Shown here in pieces: positions 1-10,284 of a DNA stretch of 64,000 nt (positions are counted from its first letter, which is position 1; every line of letters starts with the position of its first letter). The position numbers were made by a program, and so were the translations under genes. The stretch covers positions 2,666,001 to 2,730,000 of the forward strand of contig JAINUG010000114.1 in the NCBI GenBank assembly GCA_029706075.1, read 5' to 3'. This DNA is from Aldrovandia affinis (taxonomy: Eukaryota > Chordata > Actinopteri > Notacanthiformes > Halosauridae). Under the pieces are notes generated by a model. The model made no database searches and was not told the DNA's origin. It saw only the letters and a list, made by a program, of their open reading frames with translations.

Positions 1-203
1 TCTTATGTACCTTTTGATAGCTAGGCAAGCGTAGAGTAGGGGAAGCAGTCTACGGAACAGAACCTCCATTTTGATTTGTACGGGAGTGAGTTTAGAATCT
101 ATTCTCTCTGGTGCTAGGGCTTAGTCAGACTGTTTTATTGATTTTGCATTATATCCCTTCGTTGTCATGTGAGTATGTCCGTTATCTGTCGTATGTCATA
201 AAT

Positions 204-610
204 CAGCGGTTCTCAAACTATGGGTCGCGACCCCACTTGGGGTCGCCAAAAAATAAATGTAAAAAAAAATTAACCATAGGAGAACAGTTTTTCCTTCCCT
301 GTGCCAAGCAGAGGCGCAGCGTGCGCTGTGGAACCGGGCGCAAAAATTCGAGGGGCGCAAATCATTTTTCCTCTTGCTTTTTTTTTCGCGTGTACCCCCC
401 CCGCCCCCGTCCCCCGTCCACAGAAAATGGTCTTGCATAAAACCGGTCCGTGGTTGGGCACCGTTACGTGGGACAACTTCATGCCATTGCCATTCAACTT
501 GATGGGGTCGCGATTTATGTATGGGGTCGCGAATTTTCATTTATGTATGGGGTCGCGATTTTTCCGACCCATGAAATGGGGTCGTGGAGTAAAAAGTTTG
601 AGAAACCCTG
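204..610. mobile_element. hAT-type non-autonomous element (MITE), copy 1
   Basis: The ends are imperfect inverted repeats, CAGCGGTTCTCAAACT on the left and AGTTTGAGAAACCCTG on the right. They are flanked by the perfect 8-bp duplication TCATAAAT at 196-203 and 611-618. Eight-base target duplications and CAG...CTG ends are hallmarks of hAT transposons. No transposase is present. The interior has repeated GGGGTCGCG motifs. Confidence 0.88.
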
Positions 611-1831
611 TCATAAATAAATCCTGTATTTTTTTATGACTCATTGACTTCGAGGTGAAGTCAAAAGAGGTGAGTTTTCAGCCTGCGGCGGAAGATGGGC
701 AGTGATTCGGCTTTCCTGACGTCAGTTGGGAGTTCATTCTACAATAGTGGTGCCAGGGCAGGAAAGAGTCATGCCCGGGATGAGCGGGCATTGGTCACTC
801 AAAATGAGGGAGTAACCAATCGCCCACAGGCAGCAAAGCACAGTGGTCAGGCTGGGGTGTAGGGTTTGACCATGGCCGAGAGGTAGGAAGGGGCTGTTTC
901 CGGGCTGTGAATGGAATAGTAGTAAATAATTAAATAATCCACCAACATCCTTCTATTTAAAAATAATAATCTAAAGTGTTACAATGACTCAGCATTATAG
1001 GGGGTGGCACTAAATAAAGCATACCTGTAATCACATGGACTATATTTAAATGGAATGGTGGTTTGGTAAACATGCACTGGAAAGTAGGAAGAAAGAATTT
1101 GCACCTTGCTGTTAACATCAAAATCCAAAGAAAGCTGTGAATATTTAGATGCAAACATGACCTGACCATGTCAACCTGCAATGCTCTGGAATTGAATCTA
1201 GAACACAAACTGCAATGTGCTAGGATATAACCTTAACACAATCAGATTAGCTGGTACTGAATCTAGACACAGCCATTTAAAGACACATTGATTCCTCTGC
1301 AGGTTGGAGGGGGAAGTCTGTTTGTGATTCTTGTTCATGAAGCACATGAGAAGACCGCATTGCCTCTTCCTACAGCAGAAGACCCCAGAGACTCTTTAAC
1401 GACAGGTGCTTAATTGCTGATTGAGGCTATGCTGCCGATGTGTGGTCGCTCTAGTGGTGATTGCACTCTCCTCGACCTCGTCTGGCCACGCCCCTGTCTG
1501 GAGTTTATAAGGGGTGGAGCGTCATTTTTTTGGAGAAGAGGCTTTTTTCTTTATTTGACTTTATGCCATTCAGCTGTACCTTTTTGGAAAACCCAACTTG
1601 CTTGTCCGTTTTTCCCTGGGTATATTTTTCTTATGTACCTTTTGATAGCTAGGCAAGCGTAGAGTAGGGGAAGCAGTCTACGGAACAGAACCTCCATTTT
1701 GATTTGTACGGGAGTGAGTTTAGAATCTATTCTCTCTGGTGCTAGGGCTTAGTCAGACTGTTTTATTGATTTTGCATTATATCCCTTCGTTGTCATGTGA
1801 GTATGTCCGTTATCTGTCGTATGTCATAAAT

Positions 1832-2238
1832 CAGCGGTTCTCAAACTATGGGTCGCGACCCCACTTGGGGTCGCCAAAAAATAAATGTAAAAAAAAATTA
1901 ACCATAGGAGAACAGTTTTTCCTTCCCTGTGCCAAGCAGAGGCGCAGCGTGCGCTGTGGAACCGGGCGCAAAATTCCGAGGGGCGCAAATCATTTTTCCT
2001 CTTGCTTTTTTTCGCGTGTACCCCCCCCCCCCGTCCCCCCCGTCCACAGAAAATGGTCTTGCATAAAACCGGTCCGTGGTTGGGCACCGTTACGTGGGAC
2101 AACTTCATGCCATTGCCATTCAACTTGATGGGGTCGCGATTTATGTATGGGGTCGCGAATTTTCATTTATGTATGGGGTCGCGATTTTTTCCGACCCATG
2201 AAATGGGGTCGTGGAGTAAAAAAGTTTGAGAAACCCTG
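1832..2238. mobile_element. hAT-type MITE, copy 2 (co-duplicated)
   Basis: Same element, same position and same 8-bp flanks as the copy at 204. It was therefore carried along by the 1.63-kb tandem duplication rather than inserted independently. It differs mainly in C, T and A run lengths. Confidence 0.88.
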
Positions 2239-3029
2239 TCATAAATAAATCCTGTATTTTTTTTATGACTCATTGACTTCCGAGGTGAAGTCAAAAGAGG
2301 TGAGTTTTCAGCCTGCGGCGGAAGATGGGCAGTGATTCGGCTTTCCTGACGTCAGTTGGGAGTTCATTCTACAATAGTGGTGCCAGGGCAGGAAAGAGTC
2401 ATGCCCGGGATGAGCGGGCATTGGTCACTCAAAATGAGGGAGTAACCAATCGCCCACAGGCAGCAAAGCACAGTGGTCAGGCTGGGGTGTAGGGTTTGAC
2501 CATGGCCGAGAGGTAGGAAGGGGCTGTTTCCGGGCTGTGAATGGAATAGTAGTAAATAATTAAATAATCCACCAACATCCTTCTATTTAAAAATAATAAT
2601 CTAAAGTGTTACAATGACTCAGCATTATAGGGGGTGGCACTAAATAAAGCATACCTGTAATCACATGGACTATATTTAAATGGAATGGTGGTTTGGTAAA
2701 CATGCACTGGAAAGTAGGAAGAAAGAATTTGCACCTTGCTGTTAACATCAAAATCCAAAGAAAGCTGTGAATATTTAGATGCAAACATGACCTGACCATG
2801 TCAACCTGCAATGCTCTGGAATTGAATCTAGAACACAAACTGCAATGTGCTAGGATATAACCTTAACACAATCAGATTAGCTGGTACTGAATCTAGACAC
2901 AGCCATTTAAAGACACATTGATTCCTCTGCAGGTTGGAGGGGGAAGTCTGTTTGTGATTCTTGTTCATGAAGCACATGAGAAGACCGCATTGCCTCTTCC
3001 TACAGCAGAAGAGACTGAACACAGTGTAC

Positions 3030-3103
3030 CTGAACAATGTCTCGCTCTGCGTATCTTCCTCTTGACGAAATCCTGACTTCATCCCCATCCAACTCAATCA
3101 TGG
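3030..3103 (-). CDS. cpne5: Copine exon (penultimate), end of copine/VWA region
   Basis: Seventy-four bases on the minus strand between an acceptor ending CTTCAG and a donor GTACAC. It finishes the split Ala codon and encodes 24 residues including [13 protein letters not shown] and YAERDIVQ, the stretch that follows the VWA core in CPNE5 and CPNE8. The phase fits the exon at 6548. The last copine exon, expected to start with FVPFRDY, is not in the window and probably lies to the left of base 1. Confidence 0.9.
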
Positions 3104-3713
3104 CTGAAGAGACACAAAGATCTGCTTAGCGGTGCGGATGGTGAATCAGACAGGAGTATCTCGCTGCAGTACCGTATCTACATAAACGCCTGGGCACGTG
3201 TCCCACGGAACGACATGTGGACACTGTTAAGACAAGAATCTGTACAGAGAAATGTTAACATGCTTTTACAGCTGGGACTGACACCACGGAAACAGCAGTC
3301 CCCGCAGTTTGTTGTGGACTTATTTGCTCACTGCTGATTAAAATGCAATGTTGAACATTATGAAAAGCTGTTTTACATTACATAGACCGAGAGGGAAATT
3401 CACAAGTCTGAGGGATTTGTTAAGAAAGCAGGACAGCACCTGACCCAATAATGCTAACTTGACCCGCTACAAGAACATTGTGTTTTTTGAGGGGTGACAG
3501 CTGAACAGGGAATGCTAAGAATGACAGTCGTAGAGGAGAGGGAAGAAGAGAAAAGTTTGTTTTTCACAGCAGAGAAGATTCAGAGTGCTTTACTCTCGTT
3601 TCTCTCATCTCTCTGTACCTTGCTCTAAAACCACAACTACTGTTCGTAGAAATCAAATACTAATATGTTACAAAACTGATAAAAATCTCTCTCCCATCAT
3701 CCCCTCTTGCCAC

Positions 3714-3880
3714 AAACACACACACACACACATCTCACACATGTGTACTTGCACCCACTTTGTACATGCTGTATACACACAAGTGCACACACACTTGCAC
3801 TCACTGCTTATACTCTACCAACACAGGCACACATGCACATGCGAGCCCTCATACATGCACACACGTCCATGCACTGTATA
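3714..3880. repeat. CA-rich degenerate microsatellite
   Basis: A pure CA run at about 3716-3732 is followed by interrupted CACA/TGCACA repeats to about 3880. It lies in a copine intron. The open frames across it (HTHTH-type peptides) are artefacts of the repeat. Confidence 0.8.
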
Positions 3881-4277
3881 GACACACATAGACAGACCTG
3901 CCAAGCCTTATGAGTACCAATACAATTCAAATTCTTGAACGGATTGTTGCTGAGTGGGGGTATAACATTTAAAAACATTAAATATTTCCCATAACAACCG
4001 GGAAATATTTCGTTTCACGCAACCAAACTTTTATTGTCTCAGGTCCAACATACAATGACCTCTGTATCATAACTATGTTTTAACTGAAGTGTAGAATATT
4101 AGTGTAGAAAAAGTTTGTGTTGAAAGTGATATTCACAAAAACACGCAAAATGCATACATATTGGCAGGTCTGCATACATATACACACACACAACAAACTT
4201 TTATTTTCTTGTGTTATAATCTGCTAAATGAATGCTTTGCCAATCAGTCCCTACCCCTCAGACTGATTGTGGATTTA

Positions 4278-5459
4278 CACTCAGTGGCCACTTTATTAGG
4301 TACACCTTTCTAGTACTGGGTAGGACCCCCTTTTGCCCCAGAACAGCCTGAATTCTTTGTGGCATGGATTCAACAAGGTGCTGGGAACATTCCTCAGAGA
4401 TTCTGGTCCATGTTGACATGATAACATTGTGCAGTTGCTGCAGATTTGTCGGCTGCACATTCATGTTGCAAATCTCCCGTTCCACTACATCCCAAAGGTG
4501 ATCTATTGGACTGAGATCTGGTGGCTGTGGAGGCGATTGGAGTACACTGAACTCATTATCATGTTTGTGGAACCAGCTTGAGATAATGTGTGCTTTGTGA
4601 CATGGCGCATTATCCTGCTGGAAGTAGCCATTAGAAGATGGGTAGACTGTGGCCATAAAGGGATGCACATGGTCAGCAACAAGACTCAGGTAGGCTGTGG
4701 CATTTAAACAATGCTCAGTTGGTATTAAGGGGCCTAATGTGTGCCAAGAAAACACTCCCCACACCATTATACCACCACCACCAGCCTGAACCGTTGACAA
4801 AAGGCTGGATGGATGCATGGATGGATTCATGTTGTTTATGCCAAATTCTGACCCTACCATCTGCAAGTCACAGCAGAAATCGAGTTTTGTCAGACCAGGC
4901 AAGGCTTTTACAATCTTCAAGTGTCCAGTTTTGGTGAGCCTGTGCCCACTGTAGCCTCACTTTCCTGTTCTTAGCTGACAGGAGTGGAACCCTGTGTGGT
5001 CTTCTGCTGCTGTAGCCCATCCACTTCAAGGTTCGACGTGTTGTGTGTTCAGAGATGCTCTCCTGCATACCACTGTTGTAATGCATGGTTATTTGAGTTG
5101 CTGTCGCCTTCCTGTCAGCTTGAACCAGTCTGGCCATGCTCCTCTGACCTCTCTCATTAACAAGGCGTTTTGCCCACAGAACTGCCGCTCACTGGATGTT
5201 TTTAGGTTTTTTTCTCGTTGTGCGTGAAAATCCCATGAGATCAGTAGTTTCTGAGATACTCACCCCATCTGGCACCAACAATCATTCATCATAAATCACT
5301 TAGTTCACATTCCTTCCTCATTTGGTCTGAACAACAACTGAACCTCTTGATCATGTCTGTATGCTTTTATGCATTGAGTTGCTGCCACATGATTGGCTGT
5401 TTGATAATTGCATTAATGAGCAGGTGTACTGGTATACCTAATAAATTGGCCACTGAGTG
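4278..5459 (-). mobile_element. Tc1-like DNA transposon (decayed transposase)
   Basis: Imperfect terminal inverted repeats begin CACTCAGTGGCC at 4278 and, inverted, end at 5459. Both ends are flanked by the TA target duplication. The minus strand carries the transposase in two frames. About 5137-4868 gives the helix-turn-helix part with KWMGYSSRRPHRVP and WSDKTRF (first Asp). About 4880-4258 gives QQDNAPCHKA (second Asp) and DHLWDVVEREI (acidic third position). A frameshift near 4880 separates them. It is family Tc1/mariner, 1182 bp long and almost full length, but inactive as written. Confidence 0.92.
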
Positions 5460-5489
5460 TATTTTTATGATTAAAATACACTGTGGAAG

Positions 5490-5945
5490 GCATCGGTCTG
5501 GACAGGGGGATCGGGGTGATTAACGGCCACGCCTACTAGCAGGGCAGCCAGCACACACCTATGTGACATTTTCATAATGTGCCAGTGTGCCTAAAATTGC
5601 TCTGCTTTCTCAGTAGGTGGCTGGAACACGGGAGTGGAAAGCCAGAGAGAGAGCCATACTGAAGGCGAGACAAAAGCAACTGAAAAGTCACAAATGTCTG
5701 TGTGTTTGTGTTTTGCTGAAAGGCGTTTTTTAATTTAGTGTATTACTTTGATTTAATATTTTGGGCCAGAACCTGTGAGAGGGAAGGTTGAAGTTTGACT
5801 TTTTGTCTTTTTATTTTATGCGTGCTCTCCCTCCCTCCATCTTTCCCCGTTGGAGAAATAACAATAAAATCTGGTCTGCAGACCGTCAACTCCATTCCCT
5901 GCGTCCTGCTGTTCTGTTCCAACCATGGTTGTGTCGCACAGTATG
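5490..5945 (+). repeat. LTR-like repeat with polyadenylation signal
   Basis: An AATAAA at about 5863 is followed by a GGTCTGCAGACCG palindrome and an ACTCCATTCCCTGCGTC stretch. The same layout recurs at about 14004-14050 (AATAAA, then GGTCCGTAGACCG and ACTCCACTCCGTGTCGTC). This suggests related R-U5 ends of LTRs. The left boundary is not resolved. No internal coding region is attached, so it may be a solo LTR. Confidence 0.4.
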
Positions 5946-6361
5946 TGACATACACCTTAAATACAAAGATCAAACCAATGAAGATCTGCTCTGGTAGAGA
6001 GTGTGATCATCTCACCGAAGCATTTCACTGGTGCAGTGACTCAGTCATTCAGTTGCTTTTTTTGTGTGAAAAAATCTGATGAAAACCCATATTGATGTCT
6101 GCACAGCATGCCCTTTGAAGGCCATACAGGCACAATTAGCGTGTCCTTTTATGAAAACAAAGACACAGTGTGTAATCAGGCCTTTGCAATTAAGGCAACA
6201 TCAACAATGAGCCATGGTAATTGGGGAACAAAACAGATGGTGAGGCTAGAAGGCTGGAAACATCCATCAAAATACTTTAAACTTCTTCATCAACTTCTCT
6301 GTCAGAGCAACCAGACCAAATCTCTCTCACTGATAACACATCTGTCTAAGTAATAATAAGC

Positions 6362-6389
6362 ACATGCACACACACACATGTGCAGACAA

Positions 6390-6421
<32 letters not shown>
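6362..6421. repeat. CA microsatellite
   Basis: An almost pure CA run, interrupted only near 6379-6392, lies about 130 bp from the copine exon at 6548. From here to 6547 nothing else is recognised. Confidence 0.9.
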
Positions 6422-6422
<1 letters not shown>

Positions 6423-6547
6423 ACCCACAACAATCTGTTTTGGCTATCCTTACAATTGTTGAGATGTAGTTCCCCTGAACACCATGCTATGTGCATTAAG
6501 GACAGAATATACGGGGATGAGGAATGAATAATTAATTGTTCTCTTAC

Positions 6548-6605
6548 CATCAAATTCTGCTGGCCCAACACCCACAATTATAATGGACATGGGAAGACAA
6601 GAAGC
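6548..6605 (-). CDS. cpne5: Copine exon, VWA domain (LPMSIIIVGVG)
   Basis: Fifty-eight minus-strand bases between an acceptor CCCAAAG and donor GTAAGAG encode ASCLPMSIIIVGVGPAEFD plus one base of the next Ala codon. This is the buried beta strand near the end of the copine VWA fold and is nearly invariant among copines. The third residue is Cys where CPNE5 and CPNE8 have Lys. The phases match the exons at 15992 and 3030. Confidence 0.93.
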
Positions 6606-8330
6606 CTTTGGGAGGATGGAAAAAAGAAAAGCTTCAGCACAAAGTGAATGGTGTTTCAACACAGCTTGAAAATAGACTAACAGCTGCAAAGTTCTCATCC
6701 AAATACAGAAACCAGAATCAGAATCACAAAAACATTATTTCAGTTATGCCCATCTTTGGCTTCAAATCAACACCCTCATAAAAAACAAACCCATACAAAC
6801 ATTTAACTTTAACATTGACAGTAAGCTTCAACATTTACACACACCAGGCCATCAATATTGCAAAATACATCTCTGAACACAAAACATCCATCAAACTACT
6901 GCATATGGCCTGTTTAGAATATAACGTTTTGAATCAGGTACCTAAAGAGAGCTAGTACTAGACATAGTGACTGCCCACAGTGCCACCTCCCCTCCCCAGG
7001 GGTAGCAGATCTTGATATGGTTTTAACTGAATTAAAAACATGTTAGATTTCAGCAGGAAGGCATAAATAAATATGTCCATAACTCTTCTTTCCTGACAGT
7101 TATAAATGCCTGCATTCCATTCCTCTCACTCTGATAATTCAATTACTATGGCAAGTTTCCAAGAGAAGGAGGCTGTTCAAAATGTGTTTGCTGCCTTTCT
7201 GAACAACAAGACCCATACGGTTTCCTTAGTCTTCACTGTAGAACTGGAGGGTCAGGGTAAAATTCTATGGCAGGACGCTGTTGCTGTAGTGATGTCGATG
7301 CTTAGCCTGAATCTCTAGAGTAAAACATCCAGCTGTATAAATGGAGACTCTGTATGTCACCCAGGATAAGGAACATCCGGCAGGCAAAGTAATAATTATT
7401 AATATGATCCACAGGGAGTATATACTGTATGTGGTTACATGTTTGTATATTGTTAAATATATGAATGTGGTTACATGTATGTACTACGTATTTCATATGC
7501 CTCTCTGTGTGTCCATACAGGGATGTATGTGTGTTTGGATGTGAGCACTGCTGTGTTTCTGAATAATCCAAGTGCTGACCTTAACCAGTTATATGGTTGT
7601 ATTATTTAGTCAGCAGATGTCCCTCGTGCATATAGAGGTCATGTTTCACTAGTTTGGCTGTTTGTCTATCAGATGACTGTATGTAGGTTTGGTTTGGATA
7701 TTGTTTTGGGAAGGCTGACCCCTGGTTGCTGACCAGAGTTGCACCAACCGTCCGAAAAAATCAGGCCCTCAGACACGATCCAAATTGTGCGTGATTCTCT
7801 TCCGGAGATGCCAACCACCGATCACGGACCAAAGTTGTGCTGCCCCCCCAGAAGAGTATCCAACCTGCACTACTGGTCTTGGTGTTGGGAGTATATGATG
7901 GGCAGTAGCATATGAATGTACGATCAGAGGAGGATTACATGGTTAGAGAGAAGCATGTGTTTTATCTAGGACTGACCATTTTGCATTATGCGTATCTGAG
8001 GTGGGATGAATTGGAATGGATATACTAACTGTATGCGTCTGATGACCATCTGACAAGTAATTTCTTGTATATCGTTTCGGGAAGTCCATTGTGCTCTGCA
8101 GTGGTGGTGGCTCCGATGCTGAGTGAGTGGGAGGAGTAGTGGTGGGCTAGGTAGCTTAAGTTCATGAGGGTGGTTCTGAGGAATGATTAGAACCTGTTTT
8201 GAGAAACGGGTGTCAATTATGAACAGAAGATATTTGGGTGAATAATTCAGGCCGCGTTGGTGGATATACACCTGTGGAGGATGTCGGTCTCGGCCACGTG
8301 GGAGTGGCATGGTTGTCTGTCTTGTTTCAT
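6606..8330. other. Copine intron without recognised genes
   Basis: AT-rich intronic sequence. Short open frames on both strands show no conserved motif and no splice-consistent exon. A GTATGT/ATGTGGTTACATG-rich stretch at 7425-7550 is low complexity. Around 7730-7850 the GC content rises, but no element ends were seen. Confidence 0.6.
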
Positions 8331-8600
8331 GTGGTAGAGGCCTTTGGCAGGTTTGGCACCCTCACAGGGTGTGAGTGAACTGTTGCCCGAAGGGAGCTCC
8401 AAAGGCCATAATTGGTTTAATTATTATTTAATTATTTAATTGGTGTCAATCAGTCATTTGATATGGAAGTCAATTGGCTGATTGGGTGTCTGGGTGAGAA
8501 TGTGAGTTGAGTGATTGTGATTGGGTGATTGCCTCACGAGTCCCAGTCAAGGAGAGGATCTGACGCTGAGACGCTGAGACGCTGAGACGCTACTTCCTGT
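8331..8600 (+). repeat. Probable left part of an LTR, with a GAGACGCT array
   Basis: From TGTGGTAGAGGCC at about 8331 the sequence looks like LTR U3, including a short tandem array of about four CGCTGAGA units at 8561-8592. Its possible right part, ending in a polyadenylation signal and GTGTGACAACA, lies at 13310-14061 beyond the CR1 LINE. The join is inferred. The boundary with the LINE 5' end is not visible. Confidence 0.3.
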
Positions 8601-9292
8601 TTCCTGTTTCCGGATTGTTGGATTTGTTTGGGGCTGTGGACTGTTTGTTTGCTGTGTATTGTGTATCTTGCATTTTACTCTTGCGAAAATTAACGTAGCT
8701 ATATAACGTTAACCGGTATCAACGTTATATAAATATATCACCGCATTAGTTACGAGTTACTGCTTCTAAGGTGTAATCCTTTGTTGCCTTTAAGGGACAG
8801 GGACGGGCTTTTGTTTTCTCCTTGTTAGTTTAAATTGGCACAAAAGCTAACAAGGTTTTTGTTTCACCCTCCCAGAAGCAACCTCGAATTAAAAGTAAGT
8901 TCGTCGGTTTAACCGATTGGAAAAATTGAATTATTGCGGTAGTCTAGTATAATTATTTATAAACTAAAGTCGTTTATAAACGTAAATTGTACGTCGGAAG
9001 GTGTGGATTGTTGATTTGTATTTGTAGCTAGTATATTACAAAAGTTTGATTGCTAAATAGTTGGGCTTAGGTTGTCAACTAACGTTAAAATATAGTATTT
9101 ATATCAGTAGCTGGGTAAGTGATATAAATAAGAGGCTCTCTAGCTACAGTTAGCCTACTACTAACGTTAGGGTCTACTGCCTTCTATCCGGAGCCACCTA
9201 GCGTGTTTTTAAGAGTGGTATTGCTGACTCCATCTAGACAGTAAAAAAAATCTATACTTAGGGAAAGATAGGGAGTCAGCTAGGGGTCTAAA

Positions 9293-10252
9293 ATGTGGCC
9301 CAAACTCTGTGAGGTGTGCAGGATGATCGCCCTGTTGGAAAGCGATTTTCTTGGGCTGTTCACCTGCCTCTGCTGCAAGCTCATTGAGCATCTCGAAGAC
9401 AAGATTCTTGTTCTCGAGGGCCAATTGGCTGTATCGGCCGTATCGGCCGTACAGAGTCCACAATTGTCAGGGTTCTTAGAACCAATTAGAACGTCCGTTA
9501 GGGAGAAGGTGTGCACGCCTAGGCTGGGAGGAGGGAAGAACTTAAAGCAGACAGGAAGTGACAGGTGGGTCACAGTCAGAAATAAAAGTAGGAAAGGGCT
9601 TGCACACCACAAAGGGGCGGCATCTCCAGAGGTTGAGGTGTCCAACAGATTCCAGCCCTTGCAGGAATCTGTGGCCCGTGACCCTGAGAGACGGGGATGC
9701 ATGTGCCACAGGACACCCTGATGGCCACATCTCCCAGGGAAAGGAGTTGTTAGTAGTGGGGATTCCATAATTAGGGGAGTGGACAGCATAGTCTGTTCCC
9801 AGGCCAAGGAGACTCGCACGGTGTGTTGCCTGCCTGGTGCCCAGGTTGGGGATCTCCTTGAGCGTGTGGACAAGCTCCTGGCCAAAGCAGAAGGGGATCC
9901 AGTGGTCATGGTCCACGTAGGGACCAATGACATGGGAAAGGGCAGGTTGGAGGTCCTGCAAGATAAATTTGAGGATCTAGCAGCAAAGATTAGGAGCAAA
10001 ACCTCCACGGTAGTCTTCTCGGGAATTCTACCAGTACCACGTGCAAGCAGAGGGAAGCTGAAGTTTATCTATAGGTTTAACACGTGGCTACAATCCTTCT
10101 GTAGGAAAGAGGGGTATAGATTTATTGAGCACTGGGACTTCTTCTGGAACAGGGGTGACCTATACAAGCCTGATGGGTTACACCTGAACCGGATGGGTAC
10201 CTATGCTCTGGGGCAGCGTATGCTTAGGGTAGCGCAGGATTATTTAAACTAG
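9293..10252 (+). pseudogene. CR1 LINE ORF1, SGNH esterase-like, frameshifted
   Basis: The N-terminal part (9293-9721) has a Cys-rich start (MWPKLCEVCRM, CLCCKLIEHLE) and a coiled-coil-like stretch. The C-terminal part (9779-10252) has the SGNH hydrolase blocks VHVGTNDMG and, near the end, DGLHLNRMG, which carries the Asp/His pair. Block I (VVGDSIIRGVDS) is present but one base is missing at about 9755, in GTAGTGGGGATTCC, so Gly-Asp-Ser falls out of frame and a stop follows. ORF1 proteins of this kind are thought to assist LINE particle formation. Inactive as written. Confidence 0.82.
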
Positions 10253-10284
10253 GGACGCGGGGGGCAGGGAGGATAGAGAGCGAA

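Larger units (their letters stand above)
1..3012. repeat. Tandem duplication, 1630-bp unit, two copies
   Basis: Bases 1-1382 are repeated almost exactly at 1630-3012, and 1383-3012 is one full unit. The left copy is cut by the window edge. The copies match up to 1382/3012, then diverge abruptly after a shared GA. Differences are almost all homopolymer lengths inside the embedded hAT element. Each unit also holds a repeat-like stretch at about 620-900 (second copy 2250-2530) and, at 1414-1640, a TATA-like TATAAGGGG context that resembles an LTR promoter. The right end lies 17 bp from the donor side of the copine exon at 3030. The near identity indicates a recent duplication or an assembly duplication. 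Confidence 0.9.

Noticed and set aside
3585..3913. His-Thr-rich ORFs
   Set aside because: CA-repeat artefact. The same applies to frames at 30849-31183, 33124-33513 and 49502-49717.
8561..8592. Short direct repeats (CGCTGAGA) considered as a CRISPR-like array
   Set aside because: Units are contiguous with no spacers. The host is a vertebrate.
9280..10008. 242-codon minus-strand ORF
   Set aside because: Antisense shadow of the CR1 LINE ORF1. No domain was recognised.
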